Shown here piece after piece: positions 57,449 through 64,000 of a stretch of DNA of 64,000 bases. Under the pieces are notes generated by a model. It was not told the DNA's origin. It did not search any database and saw nothing but the letters and a program-made list of their open reading frames with translations. The stretch is from positions 23,688,512-23,752,511 of the forward strand of contig CM029370.1 in the NCBI GenBank assembly GCA_017165825.1, given 5' to 3'. Source of the DNA: Hepsetus odoe (Eukaryota; Chordata; Actinopteri; Characiformes; Hepsetidae). Position numbers and translations under genes: made by a program. Each line of letters begins with the position of its first letter. Position 1 is the first letter of the stretch.

Positions 57449-59112
57449 TAAAGGTGTCTTAGCTAAAACATTCCTTATAATTTCAGCACAAACTTTGGTC
57501 AGACTGCTGGGTTCCTAAATGTGGGGCTTTGTGTAACTCTCTCCTTTTGCAACCATGGGTTTGTAATGTGTGCAGTATGTGGTTTTGTGCAAAAAATGTA
57601 TGGATGTCCCTGGAAAAGATGTCCTATTGAAAGCAATATATGTTGCTCAAAAATCTCAACTTTTATGCTTTAACGATGCCATAACAGAAGCATGAAATAT
57701 CTTTGCCAAGGGCATTTCTTCCAAAAAGCAATACGTTTTTGCAGAGTTAAGGATTTTAATTTACTTTTTTTTTGCAGAGTAAAAGTTTATTTATGAATAG
57801 AACTCTGTATTTTATTGTAGTGCTTGAAAAAGCAAAGGACTCCTCTGCCCATGTCATACTGTCAGCTGTTGATGATTGACTGATCTTAATGCAGTTTTTC
57901 ATTTAGCGTAGGCTTGCAACTTTGCCCACTGAAATGCCTTCAGATTTCTCGAAGGTTTAAATGATTTTATTCACTATAAGCGAAGAAATATGCAAATCTC
58001 ATTCAATATTTCTTTGAGGAATTTTTAAACATTTCAATCATTTTTTAATTAAAAAATTAGGCACATTACTAGCCATTTGTTATGGGTCCTCTAAGATTAA
58101 TGTTATTTGAAATAACAGATTGCTCTTTGCCTATTGTGCCATTTGATCCTAAATTATTATTTATACCTGTAATCTTGCCTCTTAGTTTAATAAAGCAGGG
58201 AGGAAACTGGTTGAGTAAAATCAAAAGATAAACTTTTCCACTGTTGTACCATCAATTACAGAACCCATACATGATTCAGTGCCAAGAGACTAATAGAGGA
58301 AGTCTTATTCTGGATGAGTCCTCAGTGGAGTTTAGTTGTTCAGCTGTCCTGGTCACCACAGACACCTTCTGATTGTTTTGCACAAGTAATTGCCTTCCTA
58401 CACTGAGAGACGCAATGTAACTGCCATAAGAACACCTGCTTATGGGACCTGTGTGTACCCATCCTTCCATATCTGTGTCCCGGCAGCAGACAACTGGAGC
58501 TAACACCCTGCAGTTTTGGAGCTGCGCACAGCACTCTCACAACATGATAAAGTTGTGTCGTTGTGTAATGAGATGAAAACGAATAGCAGGGGTGGGGCTG
58601 ACTTCATTGCATTAAAAACACACAGAGGTCGGAGTCATAGAGGATGCAGGAAGGGATTAATGGCTGGAGGAATTCTTGGTGTCGGCTCGTGTTAGCCGGT
58701 TTGGAGCGAGACGTGGGCCATGAAATCCATCATGTTAGGATCACTAATTATGCATGCATAATTGAATTGTGCTTGGCACCTACTGATGATCGGGGAAAAT
58801 AAATGCAGAAATGCAAGAGCAGTTTTCATTGCTGGCATTTCAGCTCATTTAAAAGTGAGATAATGAACCGCCCAAAAGGGTATTCAGCACTGGTCATGAA
58901 GCACAAACCATACTTGCAGCCACCCTTTGTACTTTACACTAGTTCAATTGTGTAGCACAAACAATGCAATTAAGCTCAGGCCCATTGCTTGGTCTGTACC
59001 TTTGTTCAGCTCTGTTTAATATTCTAAGCATTGTGAGAAACATCTCGGTAAAAAAAATGCTTTGGGACACAGGACTACTGAACCTGTTGGTATCTAAAAT
59101 CCAGAATAATAA
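57449..59112. other. AT-rich non-coding DNA with an 18-bp palindrome
   Basis: AATTATGCATGCATAATT at 58746-58763 is a perfect palindrome with homeodomain/POU-like core words. A 76-codon minus frame at 58276-58506 is not convincingly an exon. Confidence 0.45.
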
Positions 59113-59116
59113 CCAC

Positions 59117-59177
<61 letters not shown>

Positions 59178-59199
59178 AATATATATATATATATATATA
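59113..59199. repeat. (CA)n then (TA)n compound microsatellite
   Basis: A CA run of about 30 units (to 59173), then ATACAAA and a TA run at 59179-59199. Confidence 0.97.
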
Positions 59200-60795
59200 G
59201 TATAAAATTTATACAGTTTAAGCCCATGGATGCTTAAAGGCTCAAGCTATTGATTTTAAGGAAACATATTAGGTCTGTCTTTAGAGAATTCATTTTTTGT
59301 TGAAATTCTGTTCACTAATGTCTGAACTTGAGTTCCCAGAAAACCTTTGCTTTGTGGCATTAACAATAAAAAGGGAAGTCTATGGGCCAAACAACACAAA
59401 CACTGAAGTGTTCAGGACAGGGAGCAGGTCTAGTGGATGCACAAAAGTTAATTTCAGTTATTTGGGGGTAACCATTTATGTTAGGTGATGGAATACATTG
59501 CACTTCAAATTCATCAGTTACATTTGTTTTGTAATATTTTCTTGTAATTAAATTTTGAAAGTGCAGTGTGTCACTATGAATAATGGTAATTAACTTGCCC
59601 GTTTAGAAACTTCAATTTGCCAGAACCTTAGTTCCCACCAGCTTTAGTGATTTCTAGATTGTCAATCCTGAACAGCAACGTTTATGAAACTTTTAAAGAT
59701 GGTTACTGTCCAATTAAACCTAACAGCCTAATAAATACACTGTTCACTCCAACAACTGGATTGATTTCAGCGTTACTTATGTATGGCAGTCTCTAGAGGT
59801 GACTGTCCTACTTCTGTTTCAAGGGGGATAAAATAAAGACAGATGGATCTTGGTGATTGCCTGAGGCCTTGTTCCGTGAGAAGAGGCATGCTGAGCTGAA
59901 GAGGACACTCGTAACACTATGGATACTACCATCATAATGCAGTTTCAAGCTGTAAGGGAAAGGCATTTAACAAAGTGACAATGAAAAGCTTCACCTGACC
60001 TATTTGCCTCCAAACTACATTTCTCCCTGCGCTGCATTGTTCCTTCTAAGTTTGGCATCTCATCTGATGAGTGTGCCATGGCTCCCTGCAAGTGGGCCGA
60101 GCTAAACTTTCAGAGGTGTTTTCGTTTTCCCCCTTAAGTGCCGCGCTTGGAATTTTGATGATGCTTGACTTAAAGGACCAATTTTTGTTTCACCAAGGTC
60201 TACTTATAACATTTCTAAGGTTTACAGCACCATTTTATAGTCTCTTTTAAACCTCTCTCATTAAAGGCTTTTTTTACTATGAAGCCTACATACATCAAAC
60301 TGATATACAAGAACTAGTGTCAGCAACAGGAAACTGATGGTTGCCTTTCGTCAGCTCACTGCCACCTTACGTCTGCTGTAAGTAGATTCAAACACTCTGC
60401 ACTGACTATGGCTGATGCCTGACACATACATAGTTTATGTGCCTGTATGAAAGAAAACAGCCTCTAAAGCAGGGCCTGGCAGTAGTCAGTGAAGCTGCAG
60501 CATGTTAAAGTCACTTTTATGCTAATATAATATAAAAGCTCAAAACTGTCGGGAAAAAAGCCCACTTAAATGTAAATGCTCGGCATTAAAATGCAGGGTG
60601 GACATATTTATGCTTAAATGACAGTGTAGGCAGTTTTTAGCTATGCACTTACACCCTAACCCTAAATTCCAAAAAATACTTAAGTAGGAGAGCAAGTTTA
60701 ATATGTATTTAATAATTGTATAGTATGATAAGCAATATCAGTAGTTCAGTAGGTTCAGTAGGTTCAACTTAAATGCTGGCTTAAGGTGACACACA
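59200..60795. other. AT-rich non-coding DNA
   Basis: Nothing recognised. Confidence 0.5.
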
Positions 60796-61140
60796 TGGAA
60801 CAGCACAACTGTAAGAGTCTGAGGTCAAATTCCCAGCTGGAGTGGGTCCTGAGTCCTTCTTCTGTGGACCTTGCATGTTGTCCTCTGTCTATTTGACTGG
60901 TCTCTTTGACCTTCTAGAGACATGCATGTGGTTGTATTAATAGATGCTGAAGTGCCCTTAGAAGTGCTTGTGTGTGTGCTTGTGTGAAAATTTTTGTCTG
61001 TGTATCTGCTGCAATAAATTGGCACCCTATTCAAGCTGTTTCTCCACCTTTCATGAGCGGAGATTAGGCTTAAACACTCCCTATGGCTATAATCTGGATA
61101 ATGAATGATGGATGGATGGATGGATGGATGGATGGATGGA
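60796..61140 (+). mobile_element. SINE D, full-length but diverged, with (ATGG)n tail
   Basis: Decayed head GAGGTCAAATTCCCAGCTGG, then CTTCTGTGGACCTTGCATGT, TTCTAGAGACATGCATGTGG, GCTGCAATAAATTGGCACCC and AGCGGAGATTAGGCTTAAAC. It ends in an ATGG tandem at 61107-61140. This is the only copy here linking D head and D tail. Confidence 0.75.
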
Positions 61141-61549
61141 CATAGCTAATTAATTCACATACATAGATTGAATAAACATCATATGACAACATCCATGTAT
61201 CGCTTGAAGGACTTTCTCTGCATCTCATGTTTTTCCTCATGTTTATTCTAAACTGACTGACCTTCTCCATAAAACTTAATAAGATATTATTTTGGTTCAG
61301 GAAACTCAAACCATTCAAGGGTTCCCTATTCCTATATATCTTAAACAGTTAACTTGCTTGTTCTGATCAATCAAAACTGACTACATGCCACATGTCAGCA
61401 TATCTAACATAGCAATTATACCTCAATGACCTCAGATCACTGCCTTATCACATATGAGATCCACAATAGCAACAATTTATGTACATCACCCCATGATCAT
61501 AAGCTGTACAATAACATCCTCCACAGCCTATAGTTTTATAGAAAATTGA
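61141..61549. other. AT-rich non-coding DNA
   Basis: Nothing recognised. The upstream part of the following LINE may begin within it. Confidence 0.45.
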
Positions 61550-62135
61550 TAGTCATCATCTGGTCCAGAAGAGACAGTCTAACAGAATGCATAGTCAACA
61601 TGTTTAGTTCTGCATCTGATAATGCAGCACCGTTAAAATGCAAACGAATTTGACAAAAAAAGCTTGTTCCATGGTACACCAATCAAACACATCCTCTTAA
61701 GCAAAAGGCATGGAAATTAGAATGTTAATGGTAGCTGACTAAATAAGAATAATTTCACTTTGCCTGGAAATACCAGCTGAATAATACCAACAGACAGGTT
61801 AGCCTACTTTAATCCAGTTCTGCAAATCAACCTCATCTCAGCTTTCATCTTCCAAATCCTCTACTTGCAAATAAAAGACTGGATGTCGCTCAATTTTCTT
61901 ATGGTAAATTCTGAAAAGACAGTTGATCTTTTGCTAGGCCCCGAAATTTTTAGAGACAAAGTGTCAGGTTTAATGCTAGACTTTGCTAATTTTAAAGTTA
62001 ATCTTAAACCCACTGTCAAAAGCCTGGGCATCACAGTTGACTGAGATCTGTCTCTAGATACACACATTGAAAATATTACTAAAATAGCTTTTCTTCACTT
62101 TAGAAACATTGCTAAATTCGGAAGCACACTATCAC
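61550..62135 (+). mobile_element. L2-type LINE reverse transcriptase fragment
   Basis: Broken frames give FSSASDNAAPLKCKRI and LVPWYTNQTHPLKQKAWKLE (N-terminal RT region). After an internal deletion come KDWMSLNFLMVNSEKTVDLL, a VKSLGITVD stop DLSLDTHIENI segment and KIAFLHFRNIAKF. These match the fish L2 order of LNxxKTE, LGVxFD and FFHLRNIAKL. The palm with the YADD box is deleted. It is inactive and cut at its 3' end by SINE B. Confidence 0.8.
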
Positions 62136-62297
62136 TGGCAAGATGCTGTACCCGTCCCGCTCCTCCCTGCGATGGGCTGGCGACCTGTCCAGGGTGTGTC
62201 CCCCGTCCTTCGCCCTGTGTGAGCTCGGATGGACTCCAGCACCCCCCCCGCGACCCCGCTTGGGACAAGCGGCAGAAAATGACTGACTGACTGACTG
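62136..62297 (+). mobile_element. SINE B, 5' truncated, with 10-bp flanking repeat
   Basis: GCAAGATGCTGTACCCGTCC, CTCCTCCCTGCGATGGGCTG, GCGACCTGTCCAGGGTGTGT, CGCTTGGGACAAGCGGCAGA and a GACT tandem tail. ACACTATCAC occurs at 62126-62135 and 62298-62307. The left end is ambiguous by a few bases because the LINE and SINE sequences are alike there. Confidence 0.9.
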
Positions 62298-62307
62298 ACA
62301 CTATCAC

Positions 62308-63490
62308 ATTATGAATGAAGAGAATGAGAGCGAGAGAAGATTGGATGATGTGAGGATAGTGAACCAGGAAGTGCAGCAAATAAGCAAGATGGAAGTAAGG
62401 GCAGCGATGAAAAGGATGAAGAATGGAAAGGCTGTTGGTCCAAATGATATACCAGTGGAAGCATGGAGGTGTTTAGGAGAGATGGCAGTGGACTCACTAG
62501 ATTATTTAACACAATGTTGGAAAGTGAGAAGATGCTTGAGGAGTGGAGTGATCACAGCATGAAGTTATGAGAAAGTGTAGTGGAAGCTAGGTTAAGAAAA
62601 GAGGTGATGCTGAGAAAGGTGATGCAATGTGTTCTCTGAGGGTGTTGATGGAGAAGTACAGAGAAGGTCAGAAGGAGTTGCATTGTGTCTTGGTAGACTT
62701 GGAGAAACCATATGACAGGGTGCCTAGAGAGGATTTGTGGTTTTGTATGAAGAAGTCTGGTGTTACAGAGAAATATGTGAGAGTAGTTCAGGATATGTAT
62801 GAGGGCAGTGTGACAGTGGTGAGATCTGCAGTAGGAGTGACGGATGGTAGAGGTAGAAGTTGGAGTACCTCAAGGATCAGCGCTGAGCCCTTTCTTGTTT
62901 GCAATAGTAATGGACAGGTTGATGGCTAAGGTTAGACAGGAGTCCCCGTGGACAATTATGTTTGCTGATGATATTTTGATCTGTAGCGAGTGTAGGGAGC
63001 AGTTTGAGGAGAACCTGGAGAGATGGAAATATGTTGTAGAGAGGAGAGGGATGAAAGTGAGTAGGACAAAGTCAGAATACATGATTGTGAATGAAAGGGA
63101 TGAAAAGTGGAGTGGTCAGGATGCAGGGCGTAGTGATATTTTGTGCGGGTTGGAAACGGTGGCACTGACAAAAAGACAGTAGGGCCGAGCTGGAGATGTC
63201 AGAGTTAAAGATGCTGAGATTTTCGTTGGGTGTGACGAGGATAGACAGGATTAGAATTGAGTTGGAGAAAAAAGGTTGCGTTGGTTTGAACACGTCAAGA
63301 AGAGAGTCAAGGATTATATTGGGAGAAGGATGTTGAAGATGGAGCTGCCAGGAAAGAGGAAAAGAAAAAGACCAAAGGGGAGGTTTATGGAAGTGGTGAG
63401 AGAGAACATGCAGGTGATTGGTTTGAAGGAGGAAGATGCAGAAGGCAAGAAGAAATGGAAACTTGGCTCTCAAACCTGGATTCTGTAAAG
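62308..63490 (+). mobile_element. RTE-type LINE, 3' half of ORF, broken
   Basis: Successive frames encode NEENESERRLDDVRIVNQE, MKNGKAVGPNDIPVEAWRCL, VDLEKPYDRVPREDLW, GVPQGSALSPFLFAIVMDRL, the catalytic FADD at 62961-62972, ERRGMKVSRTKSEYM, GLETVALTKRQ and, near 63320, IGRRMLKMELPGKRKRKRP to GRFMEVVRENMQV. Order and motifs fit RTE-clade reverse transcriptase with its C-terminal region. At least three segments are missing: after RCLRSGVI, before CSLRVLMEKYREG, and between VNERDEK and CGLETVAL. Frames also shift. The endonuclease is absent. It cannot be active. Confidence 0.9.
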
Positions 63491-64000
63491 CTGCTTTTTG
63501 ACATATATTATCCAAATATATATACATTTCTAAAAAAAATTGACAAAAGTAGTTTAAATGCCAGAGATAATGCTTGGATGGAAATATCAGGCTATTCTCT
63601 GTGCATGCCACTTACTTGTATTGTTTTCTTTCATTTCTTTCCTCATGTACCGATTCTCAGCTCCCTTGCAGCCGATGCTGATTCAAATGTTAAACTGTTG
63701 AAAATAGCCAGAGGTCAGCCATCAGCACTCACGGACAGCCTAAGGAGTCTAATAGCTAACATTCGGTTTGATGTGTCAGGGCCCTAAGACCTCTGTTTTG
63801 AGTAGTTGCTTTATATCAAGCCTCATTCAAACTGTCACTCAAAGTTCAAAGTGGCAAACTGTTAAGTTTGCTCTTAACTTTCCCTTCAGAAGTCTAGACT
63901 CTGAAAATCTTGAACAAATTTGCTTCATGACAGCCTGGCTTCATAGAACTTCATAAATACAACTGTGGTTAACACAGTTCCTTTGACCCTAATTAGGACA
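63491..64000. other. AT-rich non-coding DNA to window end
   Basis: A 110-codon plus frame (63455-63787) continues from the LINE end into flanking DNA and has no support as a gene. Confidence 0.5.

Noticed and set aside
58276..58506. Possible minus-strand terminal exon after CTGCAG
   Set aside because: The pyrimidine tract is weak and the peptide has no features. Weaker than the listed candidates.
61107..61140. Evenly spaced ATGG repeats as a CRISPR-like array
   Set aside because: They are simple tandem repeats at SINE 3' ends in a vertebrate genome, with no spacers.
63072..63611. Longest minus-strand open frame, 179 codons
   Set aside because: It is the antisense of the RTE LINE C-terminal coding region, which keeps stops low on the complement. 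No domain on this strand.

Overview
This window looks like non-coding, repeat-rich chromosomal DNA from a ray-finned (probably teleost) fish. The evidence is AT-rich sequence without dense coding, many dinucleotide microsatellites, fish-type tRNA-derived SINEs (one ending in the LINE-like CTCTGGATAAGAGCGTCTGCTAAATG tail), RTE-type and jockey-superfamily LINE relics, and Tc1/mariner elements. I see no prokaryotic gene organisation, and no complete protein-coding gene can be read. The species cannot be fixed from the sequence.

Layout. 1-3.1 kb: AT-rich DNA, then a GC-rich segment with GC boxes and three GA/TG tracts (2.45-3.05 kb) that looks like a promoter. It lies just upstream of a candidate minus-strand first coding exon (2535-2615). 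3.1-5.9 kb: LTR-like and SINE debris, then a solo LTR with a 5-bp target duplication inside a Tc1-type end. 6-11 kb: mostly featureless. 11-17 kb: a SINE cluster, including a tRNA-Leu-like sequence cut in two by a SINE, an L2-type LINE fragment and half of a Tc1-like element. 20.4-22 kb: a long decayed antisense LINE. 24-25.3 kb and 30.6-31.1 kb: palindromic Tc1-like non-autonomous elements and an LTR-like block. 27.6 and 55.3 kb: 3' ends of an RTE-type LINE. 32.5-32.8 kb: SINE tail, hexanucleotide repeat and LTR end. 37-39.7 kb: nested SINEs, a candidate minus-strand terminal exon of a membrane protein, and a short plus-strand candidate exon. 42-49 kb: SINEs, a Tc1 transposase relic, and a candidate plus-strand exon carrying a start codon (46882-46993). 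52-57.4 kb: dense SINEs, one with a 5S-rRNA/tRNA chimeric head. 61.5-63.5 kb: L2 LINE, then SINE, then a broken RTE reverse transcriptase.

SINE families are named here A to D for convenience. A: tRNA-like head, tail of CTTTCACT repeats. B: the A head joined to a different body ending in ATGG or GACT repeats. C: tRNA-Glu/Gly-like head, LINE-like tail. D: a tRNA-like head (CGCCTCACAGCGAGAAGGT) with a GGATGGAT tail. B appears to be an A-to-D chimera that then amplified.

I found no new biological system. The most useful observations are the SINE chimerism, the split tRNA-Leu, the 5S-tRNA head and a few splice-bounded candidate exons that need transcript or alignment evidence. The candidate exons are inferred from open frames and splice consensus only, and none could be matched to a known protein.
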